A stretch of DNA of 64,000 nt from Klebsiella planticola ATCC 33531 (GTDB taxonomy: Bacteria > Pseudomonadota > Gammaproteobacteria > Enterobacterales > Enterobacteriaceae). The position numbers were made by a program, and so were the translations under genes. Location of the stretch: NCBI RefSeq assembly GCF_000735435.1, contig NZ_JMPP01000051.1:17706-81705 (forward strand), in the 5' to 3' direction. Of this stretch, positions 39,312-49,708 are shown piece after piece. How positions within the stretch are numbered: position 1 is the stretch's first letter; each line of letters opens with the position of its first letter. Below the pieces are notes generated by a model. It did no database searches. It was not told where the DNA came from and worked only from the letters and a program-made list of their open reading frames with translations.

Positions 39312-39562
39312 GTACAACGTTCGACGCAGGACTCTCCGCCAGCCTTGGCGCAGTGGGGTTGCTCTTCGACCATGAAGATGACTCATGTTGTAATGAAATT
39401 ATGTCGCTTTCACTCATCCAGGGACTCTGGCATAAAATATGTTCTATTAATCAGAGACAATATGATGATTACTGAATGACATAACCAGATAAAAAGAAAG
39501 GATATGCTGGGATTCAGGGAATACATTCAGTTTTCATATCAGACTTAGGGTGCACCATCGCG

Positions 39563-40546
39563 ATGAATAAAGATTTTACTTTTACGATTAAACGTAGTTG
39601 TTTTGACGCGCATTATAACCCCGCTGAAAATACGCGAATTACAACCAATTTCGCGAATTTGGCCAGAGGGGAAAACCGCGAGGACAACTTACGTAACACG
39701 CTGACGATGATTGACAATCGTTTTAATGCGCTGGCGTACTGGGATAACCCACAAGGCGATCGTTATTCTGTCGAACTTGAAATTATTTCAGTTGAAATGA
39801 CACTCAATGACCAGCACCGCAGCGGCAGCTTTCCGGTCATTGAGATCTTAAAAACAAACATTCTCGATAAAAAAACGCACGAACGTATTGACGGCCTCGC
39901 CGGGAATAATTTCTCCTCTTACGTACGCGATTATGATTTTAGCGTGCGGTTGTTAGAGCATAACAAACAGCAATCCGCATTTAGCATCCCGGATGATTTT
40001 GGTGAGTTACATGGCAATATCTTTAAACACTTCGTTAGTTCTACTGTATACCAGCAGAACTTTAACAAACCGCCGGTAATCTGCCTCAGCGTATCGAGCA
40101 AAGACACCTATCAGCGGACGGGAAATCAGCATCCGGTATTGGGTATCGAATATCAGCAAAATGGCTCGTCGTTGACTGAACAATATTTTTCCCGTATGGG
40201 ATTAAAGGTTCGCTATTTTATGCCGCAGAATAGCGTTGCACCGTTAGCGTTTTATTTTTCTGGGGATCTGCTTAGTGATTACACTAATCTTGAGCTTATC
40301 AGTACCATCAGTACGATGGAGACATTCCAGAAAATTTACCGGCCTGAAATTTACAATGCCAATGCCGCCGCAGGGCAATATTATCAACCGAACCTGAATC
40401 ACCAGGATCATTCATTAACAAAAATTGTTTATGATCGGGAAGAGCGCAGCCAGCTGGCGATCGAGCAGGGAAAATTTACTGAAGAGCATTTCATCAAGCC
40501 TTACCAGAATATTCTTGAGAAATGGTCTGCTGGCTACGCGCTTTAA
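39563..40546 (+). CDS. mesX: MesX (DUF1852), partner of oxygen-dependent methionine synthase
   Basis: A 327-residue protein of the DUF1852 family, which is found almost exclusively beside MesD and has been reported necessary for MesD-dependent methionine synthesis. The identification rests on the length, the MNKDFTFTIKRSCFDAHYNP N-terminus and the MesD-like gene 27 bases downstream. No cofactor motif is obvious; conserved-looking aspartates, histidines and aromatic residues are scattered. It may act in oxygen-dependent generation or delivery of the methyl donor. Confidence 0.82.
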   Translation: MNKDFTFTIKRSCFDAHYNPAENTRITTNFANLARGENREDNLRNTLTMIDNRFNALAYWDNPQGDRYSVELEIISVEMTLNDQHRSGSFPVIEILKTNILDKKTHERIDGLAGNNFSSYVRDYDFSVRLLEHNKQQSAFSIPDDFGELHGNIFKHFVSSTVYQQNFNKPPVICLSVSSKDTYQRTGNQHPVLGIEYQQNGSSLTEQYFSRMGLKVRYFMPQNSVAPLAFYFSGDLLSDYTNLELISTISTMETFQKIYRPEIYNANAAAGQYYQPNLNHQDHSLTKIVYDREERSQLAIEQGKFTEEHFIKPYQNILEKWSAGYAL

Positions 40547-40573
40547 TTCACCGAACATACAAGGCTTTCTATT

Positions 40574-41605
40574 ATGAAAAAATTATTACCCACCTCGACG
40601 GCTGGCAGCTTACCTAAACCTTCCTGGCTGGCAGAGCCTGAGAAACTATGGTCGCCCTGGAAATTACACGATCAGGAATTAATTGAAGGGAAAAAAGATG
40701 CGCTAAGCCTGTCCCTGTATGATCAGCTACGCGCAGGAATTGACATTGTCAGCGATGGCGAGCAAACGCGCCAACACTTTGTCACCACCTTTATTGAGCA
40801 TCTCAGCGGCGTGGATTTTGAGAAGCGCGAAGTGGTGAAAATTCGCAATCGCTATGAGGCGAGCGTGCCGACGGTCGTGGGTGAAGTGGCGCGTCAGAAG
40901 CCGGTTTTCGTTGAAGATGCCCGTTTTTTACGTCAGCTGACCCGACAACCTATTAAATGGGCCCTGCCAGGGCCGATGACGATGATCGATACCCTCTATG
41001 ATAACCACTATAAAAGCCGTGAAAAGCTGGCCTGGGAATTTGCCAAAATTCTCAATCAGGAAGCGAAAGAATTAGAGGCGGCGGGTGTCGATATTATCCA
41101 GTTTGATGAGCCGGCATTTAATGTCTTTTTTGATGAGGTGAATGACTGGGGGATCGCTGCGTTAGAAAGAGCGATTGAAGGACTAAAATGTGAAACGGCG
41201 GTACATATCTGCTATGGATATGGCATCAAAGCCAATACTGACTGGAAAAAGACGCTGGGGTCAGAGTGGCGCCAGTATGAAGAGGCGTTCCCAAGGCTGC
41301 AAACATCGAATATCGATATCATCTCGCTGGAGTGTCATAACTCGCGTGTCCCCATGGACCTGCTTGAGCTGATTCGCGGCAAAAAGGTGATGGTGGGCGC
41401 GATTGACGTGGCAACCAATGCTATTGAAACCCCGGAAGAGGTCGCCGGTACGCTACGTAAAGCGCTTGAGTTTGTCGATGCCGATAAGCTTTATCCTTCG
41501 ACCAACTGCGGGATGGCGCCCCTCTCTCGTCAGGTCGCCAGAGGCAAACTCAATGCGTTAAGTGCAGGCGCAGAGATCGTCCGCAAGGAACTGCTGGCGA
41601 AATAA
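40574..41605 (+). CDS. mesD: MesD folate-independent core methionine synthase
   Basis: A 343-residue enzyme equivalent to the C-terminal catalytic domain of cobalamin-independent methionine synthase MetE, without the folate-positioning N-terminal domain. Zinc ligands are H211 and C213 (AVHICYGYG) and C312 (STNCGMAP); the homocysteine-binding region includes SDGEQTR (residues 60-66) and IQFDEPAF (175-182). MesD-type enzymes transfer a methyl group from a non-folate donor to homocysteine and need MesX and oxygen. Both genes form one operon here. Confidence 0.87.
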   Translation: MKKLLPTSTAGSLPKPSWLAEPEKLWSPWKLHDQELIEGKKDALSLSLYDQLRAGIDIVSDGEQTRQHFVTTFIEHLSGVDFEKREVVKIRNRYEASVPTVVGEVARQKPVFVEDARFLRQLTRQPIKWALPGPMTMIDTLYDNHYKSREKLAWEFAKILNQEAKELEAAGVDIIQFDEPAFNVFFDEVNDWGIAALERAIEGLKCETAVHICYGYGIKANTDWKKTLGSEWRQYEEAFPRLQTSNIDIISLECHNSRVPMDLLELIRGKKVMVGAIDVATNAIETPEEVAGTLRKALEFVDADKLYPSTNCGMAPLSRQVARGKLNALSAGAEIVRKELLAK

Positions 41606-41793
41606 CGCGGGCGGTGTCAGCGCGCTGAAAGAGAAGTCCGGGTCAGGCGTTCGGATCGCTATCCAGAACCCTGGCCGGACCGAACAGCGCGCAGCAGGAC
41701 CGAACATAAAGCCTGAAGCCCCGCGCGTTCATCTCCCCTTTCACCGCCGTGCGGCCCGTCGGAATACGTGACTTTTGTCTGCCTCCACGAGCA

Positions 41794-42270
41794 TTAATCG
41801 GATAACGTCCTGCTCATATTGATTCCCGTCACCCAAAAGCCGGCAGACTCGTAGACGTGGCGGGCTCGTTGGTTATCTCCGGCCACGCGAAGTCGAATCT
41901 GTTCAATCCCCTGCTCTCGCATCTCCCGCTCAAAAGCGCGTAGCGCCTGCGTGCCCAGCCCCTGCCCCTGGCAGGCGTTGAAGATATAAAAATCAAAGAT
42001 GAACACGGTTTGCGTGGCGGTATCGGGTTTGTACCAGAGGTAACCGACGTGCTCGTCGCAATGGTCTGCCTGGTTAAAGAGACACAGCAAAACCTGCCCG
42101 GGCGTATTCACCCCCTCAGGAAGATCCTCTGCGATTTCACGCTTCGCTCTTGCCAGCGAATCCTCCGCGCTAAGCCGATAGTTGGCGGCAATTTCACGCG
42201 CGTAATCCGCAATAAAGTATTCCAGATATGCCGGGTATTCTTCTTCGCCCATCGGGCGGAGCATAATCAT
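41794..42270 (-). CDS. GNAT family N-acetyltransferase
   Basis: A 158-residue acetyltransferase. The acetyl-CoA pyrophosphate loop is QGQGLGTQAL (residues 101-110), with the following RLRVAGDNQRARHVYESAGF motif B typical of RimI-like enzymes. The substrate is unknown. I chose the ATG at 42270, preceded by AAAGGA at good spacing; the frame is open further upstream but without a ribosome site. It lies downstream of yaiL on the same strand. Confidence 0.85.
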   Translation of the reverse strand: MIMLRPMGEEEYPAYLEYFIADYAREIAANYRLSAEDSLARAKREIAEDLPEGVNTPGQVLLCLFNQADHCDEHVGYLWYKPDTATQTVFIFDFYIFNACQGQGLGTQALRAFEREMREQGIEQIRLRVAGDNQRARHVYESAGFWVTGINMSRTLSD

Positions 42271-42377
42271 TGATTCATCCTTTGATAGGGAGCGACATTT
42301 TTCGCAGCGAGACGATGCATTCATCCCTTTCAGCGACGCGGCCATTCATAGGCACAGATGACGAACGGCAAGGCCAG

Positions 42378-42917
42378 CTACCACATTAAATCATCAGGCA
42401 CTTTGAAATCAGCATACGGATCGTCTTCATCCTGCTCTTCCTGGCTGAGCGCGCTGTGTAACACAATGCTGTCCGCATCGCGCTGCGCAATTTTATCCGC
42501 GACGTTAGCCGGAATAATCGCGTATACGCTCTCGCCGCTGCTGTCTGTCACCAAACGCGCGATCGCGAGACGGCCGCTAATCAGTTGAGCCTGAATCAGC
42601 TTATCGACAAAAATTTTTTTAATGAGATTGTTGTCGGTAAAGTTAAAGCCAATGTCGCCTTTTGCCGGAACAATCCGGTTCATTTCAATCAGCTGCTTGA
42701 CCTGGGCTTTATATTCTTTGGCTAAAGCGGCCTGCTTTTGCTGTTCGCCCAGCAGCTTATCGCGTTCGAGCTGCGCTTTTTTGTTTTCTTCCACCGCCTC
42801 TCGCGCTTCACGCGCCTGTACCCGTGATTTTTTGGCCGTTCTTTGCACTTTAGCGACCTTTTTGCTGGTCACTAACCCGGCTTTCAGCAGCTGCTCTTGT
42901 AAGGTGAGTTTTGTCAT
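42378..42917 (-). CDS. yaiL: YaiL, DUF2058 family protein
   Basis: A 179-residue protein very close to E. coli YaiL. The N-terminal half is a long, lysine- and glutamate-rich helix (KKSRVQAREAREAVEENKKA) likely to form a coiled coil; the C-terminal half is globular and ends in DPYADFKVPDDLMW. It has been described as a nucleoprotein/polynucleotide-associated protein, but its role is not defined. In E. coli it lies at a different map position. Confidence 0.93.
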   Translation of the reverse strand: MTKLTLQEQLLKAGLVTSKKVAKVQRTAKKSRVQAREAREAVEENKKAQLERDKLLGEQQKQAALAKEYKAQVKQLIEMNRIVPAKGDIGFNFTDNNLIKKIFVDKLIQAQLISGRLAIARLVTDSSGESVYAIIPANVADKIAQRDADSIVLHSALSQEEQDEDDPYADFKVPDDLMW

Positions 42918-43515
42918 TTCGTCTCTGAACCCGTTGAGAAATTTCTGCGATTATAGCGGGAATGTTGGCGGCTATACCAGGACTGCATCGCCGGAAGGCG
43001 GCCTGGTTTATGGAAGACGCCGCCCTTACAGGTAGAGGGAACCATAGCGGCTATGGGCGAAAATTGACATTGGATATAAGTGAGCAGGAGTTCTCCTGAA
43101 TGTTTTCAGCGCCCGTTATTATCATTCTGGATTCATTTCGTATGCTGATTTCTCACCAACGTTTATCTGCAAACAAAGTTCCTATTTCCCTCGGCCAGTT
43201 TTTAAGACTGACGGAGCCTGGCCTAGTATATGATCCGGTCATAATCAGCAATAACTGACAGAAGACCTGAACTATCAAGTTCACATATGTGTAATAACTT
43301 ATCCCGACACATCGCGCGAAATATTTGAAAATCTACCATGGTATTTCTTCAGGATGACTGAAAATAATCATCTGGGCTTATGAGTTAGAAAAAGTAAACT
43401 CAGGAGAAAATCTAATTAGAGGGCGGGATCGCACAACTGATATAAATTAAACGATAGTTTAGTTTGCTAAACTAAAACAGAGAACTCCTGTCGGTGTTCT
43501 CTTTCTGAAGGCAGT
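42918..43515. other. Intergenic region with hairpins downstream of the LysR gene
   Basis: No supported gene in about 600 bases. A GC-rich palindromic stretch lies near 42985-43030 (CGCCGGAAGGCGGC). Near the right end TAGTTTAG (43455-43462) and CTAAACTA (43467-43474) form a perfect 8-bp stem, followed by AGAGAAC/GTTCTCT (43479-43485 with 43496-43502). Either could terminate the minus-strand LysR gene. Confidence 0.45.
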
Positions 43516-44415
43516 TCAAGTGGGGTATTCATTTTTGTTAGCAGCTGCAGTGGCCGAGAGCCAGTCCCGAAACCGTCGGCTTATTCGCTGTAAAGTGGCC
43601 GATTCGTGATACACCAGGTAGTACGCTATCGGTGAATCAATGGCCATCCGCAGCGGATTGATAAGCGTCCCGTTTTTCAGTTCTTCCCGGATCAGCTCGT
43701 CACGGATAAGGGCTATACCTTTCCCTGCTAGCGCCGCCTCCAGTACGCCATTCGAATCGACAAAAACGGGACCTTTATCGGTATCGGCGCCAGCAATACC
43801 CACTGCATTAAACCAGAGAGCCCAGTCCATCCGGTGTTCATCATGCAACAGAGTATACCGGGTGATATCAAACGGCGAAGAGAGTGGTTGCTCCTGAGGG
43901 ACAAGACTTGGGCTGCATACGGGCCTCAGCCGGTCGTTCAGAAGACATTCCGATTCCAGACCGGGATAATAGCCGGTGCCGTGTCTGACGGCAAAGTCGA
44001 TCCCTTCTGACAATAAATCAACCCGCCGGTTAGTGGTGCTGATTTGCACCTCCACCCCGGGGTTCTCCTTTTCAAATTCTGGTAGTCGCGGCAGCAACCA
44101 CTGGATCGCAAAACCGCTGGTGCAACTGATGGTAATTTTATTCGACTTCCCTTCATTCATCAGCCGCTGCGTCGCTTCTGCTATCTGACTGAACGCCGGG
44201 CGGATTGCACGCAGATAGATCCGGGCTTCATCGGTCAGTTCAAGACTTCGTGGACTCCGGATAAAAAGACGTATGTGTATCATGCCTTCCAGTTTTGCAA
44301 TCTGCTGGCTGACCGCACTAGCGGTGACGCACAATTCTTCGGCCGCTTTTTTCATGCTTAAATGCCTGGCGGCCGACTCAAAGCACATAAGTGCATGTAA
44401 AGGAGGAAGTTTCAT
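43516..44415 (-). CDS. LysR-family transcriptional regulator (GcvA-like)
   Basis: A 299-residue LysR-type regulator. The N-terminal helix-turn-helix (MKKAAEELCVTASAVSQQIA) is followed by an effector-binding domain like GcvA/AmpR. I set the start at 44415 (MKLPPLHALMCFESA), the common start in this family; the frame is open seven codons further. It is divergent from an EamA transporter gene with about 150 bases between them, so it probably regulates that exporter. Confidence 0.88.
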   Translation of the reverse strand: MKLPPLHALMCFESAARHLSMKKAAEELCVTASAVSQQIAKLEGMIHIRLFIRSPRSLELTDEARIYLRAIRPAFSQIAEATQRLMNEGKSNKITISCTSGFAIQWLLPRLPEFEKENPGVEVQISTTNRRVDLLSEGIDFAVRHGTGYYPGLESECLLNDRLRPVCSPSLVPQEQPLSSPFDITRYTLLHDEHRMDWALWFNAVGIAGADTDKGPVFVDSNGVLEAALAGKGIALIRDELIREELKNGTLINPLRMAIDSPIAYYLVYHESATLQRISRRFRDWLSATAAANKNEYPT

Positions 44416-44567
44416 AATCTGCCTGAACCTATGCATTAGTTAAACTGAATTATAAAAGAAAAACTTGTTTGTGTGTTTGCTGACATGCCTTTAAAGTTTT
44501 TTATGTTTAAGTTTTATTAACCAAGATTATATACGACATTTTTATTTTAATAGAAAGAGGAGTTAAA

Positions 44568-45482
44568 ATGCGTGTGGCCGATTATATCCGATTATTACTT
44601 CTTGCCGCCATTTGGGGAGCTAGTTTTTTGTTCATGCGAATTGCCGCACCTGAATTTGGTGCGATAAACACTGCTTTTTTACGTGTTTTTTTTGGCTTTA
44701 GCGGGCTTGCAGTTATTTTATTCACCCTTAAATCTTCATTTAATTTTGAAGATAAGTTCAAATCATCTATTATTTTAGGGGTAATTAATTCTGGCTTGCC
44801 TTTCTTAATGTATTGTCTTGCTGCAAGATGGTTGCCAGCCGGATATTCAGCTATTCTCAACGCAACTACACCATTAATGGGAGCATTGCTTGGATTTACT
44901 TTCTTCAGTGAAAAACTGACAACACGAAAATGGGGTGGTGTGTTACTTGGGTTGGTCGGGATAATAGTCATCACCAGCGTCGGAGAGTCTCGTTCTACGA
45001 ATGAAACTATCGCTGGCGTTGTGGCATGCCTTGTGGCTACTGCATGCTATGGTATAGCTGGTTTTCTCACCCGTCTCTGGATCTCAAATAAAGGTGGGCT
45101 GGATCCAAAGACTGTCGCCTTCGGCAGCCAGATCGGCGCGACTTTATTTTTACTGCCTTTTTTTATCTGGAGTACCACAACCGGGCCGTCAGTTCACTGG
45201 CTGCAGGGAGATGTATGGGCGAGCATTCTCGCCGTCGGGATAGTTTGTACTGCTTTTGCTTATATTTTGTATTTCCGCCTGATCGCTGATATTGGTCCAC
45301 TGCGCTCACTGACTGTCACCTTTCTGATCCCACCATTTGCGGTGCTGTGGAGCTATCTGGCGCTGGGTGAAACCATTAATGAAGGGTTTATTATCGGTGC
45401 GTTAATAGTGTGTATTTCTGTGTGGTTGGTTGTCAGTCCGGAAAAAATTCCGACAGATATAAAAAACAAAGCGGCAAAATAA
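44568..45482 (+). CDS. EamA/DMT-family transporter
   Basis: A 304-residue, ten-helix drug/metabolite transporter of two EamA repeats (about residues 8-140 and 150-290). LLLAAIWGASFLFMRIA at the start and the PTTPLMGALLGF-like GEATT loop region, here NATTPLMGALLGFTFFSEKL, are family signatures. It likely exports an amino acid or metabolite. AGAGGAG lies just before the ATG. The first half is notably A+T rich compared with the core genes. It is divergent from the LysR gene. Confidence 0.87.
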   Translation: MRVADYIRLLLLAAIWGASFLFMRIAAPEFGAINTAFLRVFFGFSGLAVILFTLKSSFNFEDKFKSSIILGVINSGLPFLMYCLAARWLPAGYSAILNATTPLMGALLGFTFFSEKLTTRKWGGVLLGLVGIIVITSVGESRSTNETIAGVVACLVATACYGIAGFLTRLWISNKGGLDPKTVAFGSQIGATLFLLPFFIWSTTTGPSVHWLQGDVWASILAVGIVCTAFAYILYFRLIADIGPLRSLTVTFLIPPFAVLWSYLALGETINEGFIIGALIVCISVWLVVSPEKIPTDIKNKAAK

Positions 45483-45845
45483 TACACTGGTTGATGACCA
45501 GGCAAGAATTACTCGAGCAGTTCAGCAACAGCTGCTCGTATCCGCCGTATCGGTTATCTCCTACCGGTAGTTGTTCCACATCTTAATTCTTTACAATAGC
45601 AGAATCCGCAGATTAGTCTTACCTGCGAACCTTTCAGCCGACAAAGCGGCTGAAAATTGAGAACGTAGATATCTGGATTTCCTTGTCCAGTCTGCCAGAT
45701 AGCAATCTGGTAATGTGCCGTTGGGAAAATCGCACATTTTATTGTCTGAGAACCACTTTTGGTAAAATCCGGGCCGGCAAGCCTCTGTTCATAAAGCAAA
45801 ACCGAACATTCACAATTTGAGCGCATTCACTTCTGACCATCATGG
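45483..45845. other. Intergenic region, possible degraded sequence
   Basis: No gene is supported. An open minus-strand frame of about 90 codons (45554-45826) with an unusually high cysteine and glutamine content resembles decayed coding sequence but matches nothing I know. Confidence 0.3.
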
Positions 45846-47390
45846 CTATTGGCTATGCCCACTGACCACGACTCTATTTCGTCCTTGTCGTTTAGCCTGA
45901 TATAACGCGGAATCAGCTGCCATGAGGAGTCGCTCGTAGTCACCCTCATAATCTTTTAGCCCCGCGACACCGATCGAGACCGTAAGGTGCCCTGCCTCAG
46001 AGAACTCGGTAGCCGATATGACCTGGCGGATCCGCTCGGCTATCGCAGCAGACCCGGCGAGCGTGGTTTCCGTCAAAAGGATAACGAACTCCTCTCCACC
46101 AAAGCGGCTGATAACATCCTCTTTTCGGCATGTCAGTCTGAGTAAATCCGCCGTATGAACCAGCACGTCATCCCCCGTACTGTGTCCGAACCGATCGTTA
46201 ATAGCTTTAAAATGATCGATATCTACTGCAATCGCGCACTGATTTTTCAGGTTCTTGATATAAGTTAATTGCTCATAGAAACCACGCCGGTTATACAAAC
46301 CCGTCAAAGGATCTGTCATCGCCTCATCACTGAGCGCTGCAAATTGGGCAGAGACTAAACGAAAACGTTTTTCCATCGCCTCTCTGAGTAAATAAGCTTC
46401 CTGGTACCAGGCCCTGATGGAAGAGAGTTTCTCTGGCGACGTGAGACTGTCATTGGTCTGAACCAGCCGCGCAAGCTGCTCCAGTGGTTTTGCGATACGT
46501 GACGACAGAAAAGCCACCCCTGTCGTAATAAAGAACAGGATAGCCAGCACCAGTCCGGAAATTTTCTTCACCGTATTGAACAACATACTGGTGACAACCT
46601 CTGACGGCGTCGACACAATAATATTCCAGTTAGATTTCTTAAGACCCGCATAGCCAACCAAATAATCTCGTCCGGCAAAAGAACCGTTTAAGTTGTTGCT
46701 CATATACGTTTTCAATTGTGGCGTGAGATTGACGGGCGACCTGGTCATCGTGGGAGCAGTATTGAATATAACTTTGCCATCGCGATCGACAATAGTTACA
46801 GATACATTATCTTTATAAAAATGAAGGCTAATAATATCACTGAGCATACTCTGTTTTTTCAGATAAATACTTCCGCCGAGATAGCCCAGATAGTGGCCAT
46901 CCGGCGAACGGAGTGGATGCGAGAGCATTATCATGTCATTTCCGGCAATCGACGTGAATGGACCAGAAATCAGCGGCTTTTGAACAGCCAGAGCATTTTG
47001 GCTTGCTGCGGAATGTACTCTGACGCCGGTCAGTGCGGGCAGGTAAGGTGAAGTGGCAATAATCGCAGCCTTAGCGTCAACAACCCCAACAGAGTTAAAT
47101 ACGGCTGACCGGAGTCGCAGACGCTCTACCTCATACCTGGCCACGGATGCATCGGTGCTATGTAATTCAGAAGCTGTCCAGGCTAATTCACGTTGGGCCA
47201 TGGCCAGATACCGGTCTGTCGTATCAGCAATTTTCATCGCGTAGGCCAGGTTGCTCTCAAGGAGAGAATCTTCTATTTCTTTCTTTTGAAAGAAATAGAT
47301 ACCGCCAAGGAGAAGAAAAGTTGTCAGGATAACTCCCCCTGAATAGAGAGCGATAAGCAGGGAGAGGAGAAACGGTTTTTTTTGAAACAT
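45846..47390 (-). CDS. dCache sensor diguanylate cyclase
   Basis: A 514-residue membrane protein. The first helix is at about residues 9-34, a periplasmic dCache sensor lies at about 36-275, the second helix at about 278-300, and a C-terminal GGDEF domain has GGEEF at about 429. The I-site RKED precedes it by five residues, so product inhibition is likely retained. The periplasmic domain should bind a small ligand such as an amino acid. No clear ribosome site beyond AGGTG near the ATG. It is unrelated in its sensor part to E. coli DgcJ. Confidence 0.87.
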   Translation of the reverse strand: MFQKKPFLLSLLIALYSGGVILTTFLLLGGIYFFQKKEIEDSLLESNLAYAMKIADTTDRYLAMAQRELAWTASELHSTDASVARYEVERLRLRSAVFNSVGVVDAKAAIIATSPYLPALTGVRVHSAASQNALAVQKPLISGPFTSIAGNDMIMLSHPLRSPDGHYLGYLGGSIYLKKQSMLSDIISLHFYKDNVSVTIVDRDGKVIFNTAPTMTRSPVNLTPQLKTYMSNNLNGSFAGRDYLVGYAGLKKSNWNIIVSTPSEVVTSMLFNTVKKISGLVLAILFFITTGVAFLSSRIAKPLEQLARLVQTNDSLTSPEKLSSIRAWYQEAYLLREAMEKRFRLVSAQFAALSDEAMTDPLTGLYNRRGFYEQLTYIKNLKNQCAIAVDIDHFKAINDRFGHSTGDDVLVHTADLLRLTCRKEDVISRFGGEEFVILLTETTLAGSAAIAERIRQVISATEFSEAGHLTVSIGVAGLKDYEGDYERLLMAADSALYQAKRQGRNRVVVSGHSQ

Positions 47391-47907
47391 TTTTCACCTG
47401 TATTTCAGAACATCCTGGCGACCCGCCGTCAATTTCCCGCAGGAAAAGTATCTTACGTAGCCGGCGCAACCTACTATGGGCTTCCCTTCTGACAGGATTT
47501 TCATTGCTGCTGTTTTGCCTTCATAGACAACCTTCACGTGTCCATGTGGGGATGATAGCAAATACCTGAGCCGGTATTGCCACTACACCTGTTTTAGCTT
47601 CATGCCCTTTTTGATAGTTGCGCTTTCCTGGTTATCAGCCGGTGCTCTTCCGGCGTCACATTCTGCGTCGCTGTACCCGGTTTAATAAGTTCCAGCGTCA
47701 CGGCATACGGCCAGGGTCAGCGGGATATGTTCGGGAACGTTATCGCCCGGTAACCACGGTTTATCATGATGAGTCCAGCCCACTCACCCCACAAAGCCGG
47801 GATATGCAATCTGAGGGGGTCAAGAAGATTGATGCCCAGAGTAATTAGCGATAGCAAACAAAAATATCCATTTTAACGACTCCATGGGGGAATAAGGGAA
47901 CATAGGT
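47391..47907. other. Intergenic region with short degraded frames
   Basis: Upstream of the cyclase. Minus-strand fragments between about 47600 and 47780 (for example PGTATQNVTPEEHRLITR) look coding in two frames that do not join, suggesting a decayed gene of unknown identity. Nothing firm can be called. Confidence 0.3.
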
Positions 47908-48546
47908 TCAAATATAAGGCTGCAGGGCGGAAATGATGAGGCCTGCAGCAAAACACATGAACAGCACTCCGCCGGTTTTATTGAGTTTACTGAAGAGATT
48001 ACCGGAAGACATCTTCATCTTTACGGAGTGTGCGAAAAGCCCGTAAAGCGTGTGGATGACGATCACCAAAAGACAAAAAATACCCGATAGTATCGAAAAC
48101 TGGGGGACAAACGGCTGCTGCGGGTTAATGAACTGCGGGAACAGCGCCATAAAGAAGACGATGGGTTTGGGATTCAGCAGAGAAATCAGCAGACCCTGGC
48201 GAAAGCTTTGACTGGCGGATGGCGCGACATCGGTTCCCGGTATGGCCGCGTTATTATTCATCGCACGGGGTAGTGAACGAAATAATTTGCTCCCGAGATA
48301 AATCAGGTAAGCGGCTCCGATGATTTTCACTGCCAGCAGGGCCAACCGGGACGTGGTAATGATCACCCCGACACTGCTGGCCGCGACGATCGATATCACC
48401 CCCATTCCTGCGGCCACACCGATGATCCCGGCCATGGCATGACGCAAGTTATAGTTCAGGGTGTTCGTCAGGGTGAATAAAACGCCCGGACCGGGGCTGG
48501 CGATGGTCAGGCTGGCAATAAGAATATAAAAAGCGATCTGTTGCAT
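47908..48546 (-). CDS. LysE/RhtB-family amino-acid exporter
   Basis: A 212-residue six-helix exporter. The N-terminal signature ASPGPGVLFTLTNTLNYNLR and the SLLNPKPIVFFMALFPQFIN segment define the LysE/RhtB family. The substrate is unknown; relatives export homoserine, threonine or leucine. It is the second member of this family in the window, after leuE. GGGGATATCC-like sequence lies upstream of the ATG; a weak ribosome site. Confidence 0.88.
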   Translation of the reverse strand: MQQIAFYILIASLTIASPGPGVLFTLTNTLNYNLRHAMAGIIGVAAGMGVISIVAASSVGVIITTSRLALLAVKIIGAAYLIYLGSKLFRSLPRAMNNNAAIPGTDVAPSASQSFRQGLLISLLNPKPIVFFMALFPQFINPQQPFVPQFSILSGIFCLLVIVIHTLYGLFAHSVKMKMSSGNLFSKLNKTGGVLFMCFAAGLIISALQPYI

Positions 48547-49708
48547 GAGGGGATATCCTGTCAGGTGCAGGGGCGCCTCTGCCCCCCGGTAAGATCAGCG
48601 GGAATTATCCCGATATGATGAGTCGACAAATAAGGTGCTATCTGACAGGCACTCACTGGCAGCGTAAATTTCCCACCGGCGCCAGACCCTCTTTTTCAGC
48701 CGTATTCATGATAAAAACACGGCAATTAATATACTAAAATTTACTCTATAGTAACATTTTATTTTTGTCATCAAATTTCATTAAAACCTTATATATCAAT
48801 TAATTAAAATTAACATCATTCAAATTTTGCACCATTTGATGATATTTCAAGCACAAGAAGTGACAATTAAGTCTCTCTGTGGACCAGGCATGATAAATGA
48901 CCCGGGGTTCATTCTCATATTTTATGTTATTGATTATTGCAACCTCCGAAAAAATCGCTGCATTTAAGCCTGGCAGACCGTTATTGCAGGAGGATATTCT
49001 GAATTTTTCTTTGCGGCCCGCGCAGTCGCGATCGCGCCAGCAATGAGGTCATGGCGCTGCAGGCACAGCGTTCTGCCGCTGCCGATTTGAGAACCGCTTT
49101 CAGGATGCTCGTAAACATCCGGCATTTTTCGTGCTTAAATGCGGTGGAGATCAACACGATCTCCCGCAGTATTTTACCATCCTCATTCAAGGCCTTACTG
49201 GACATACCGTGTAGGCTGAGACTGGAACGCATGGCAACGAAAATGACCGCGAAACCGGTTGGCTTCGGATACATTTTATTACTGCTGAACTTTATGGCAT
49301 GGCCGCCACACGCTCTCAATGACTTTTTTTAAATTTAAAACCGACATCAGTAAACAATTTATCTATTTTATAATTAATAATAACATTATGTAATTAAGCT
49401 CATTGCACCAGAGAATGATAACTTTGCTTGCGGACGGTGCAGAAGCGCCATGAATAACAGGTCCCCCCCTTTTTTTATGGCACCTTTTTTGCTTTATTTA
49501 TTACTCACGTCATGGAGAGGCAATACATATAGCGTCCTGAGTGAACGAATGACGAATGGAATCTTAAAAATGTATACAAGGAGCTTCGCGTTGAGAAAGA
49601 CGCCCGCCTGCAACCGCTTCTCTTTGTTCTTCCCGGTTCACTCCATGAGACTTAGGCTCAGGAGCCGCCGCTTGACTTCCGTTAAGTTCATCCCTCCAGG
49701 AGGGCATC
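48547..49708. other. Long A+T-rich intergenic region
   Basis: About 1.16 kb without a supported gene. The part 48700-48960 is very A+T rich. The part 48960-49330 has open frames on both strands (93 codons plus, 112 codons minus) that overlap each other and match nothing I know; one may be a gene remnant. The right end holds the AGGAGG ribosome site of the MFS gene. Confidence 0.35.

Noticed and set aside
45554..45826. 90-codon minus-strand frame rich in cysteine
   Set aside because: No start signal and no family resemblance; kept only as a possible remnant in the intergenic note.
48981..49332. Overlapping 112-codon (minus) and 93-codon (plus) frames
   Set aside because: They overlap on opposite strands, have no good ribosome site and match nothing known, so neither can be called.
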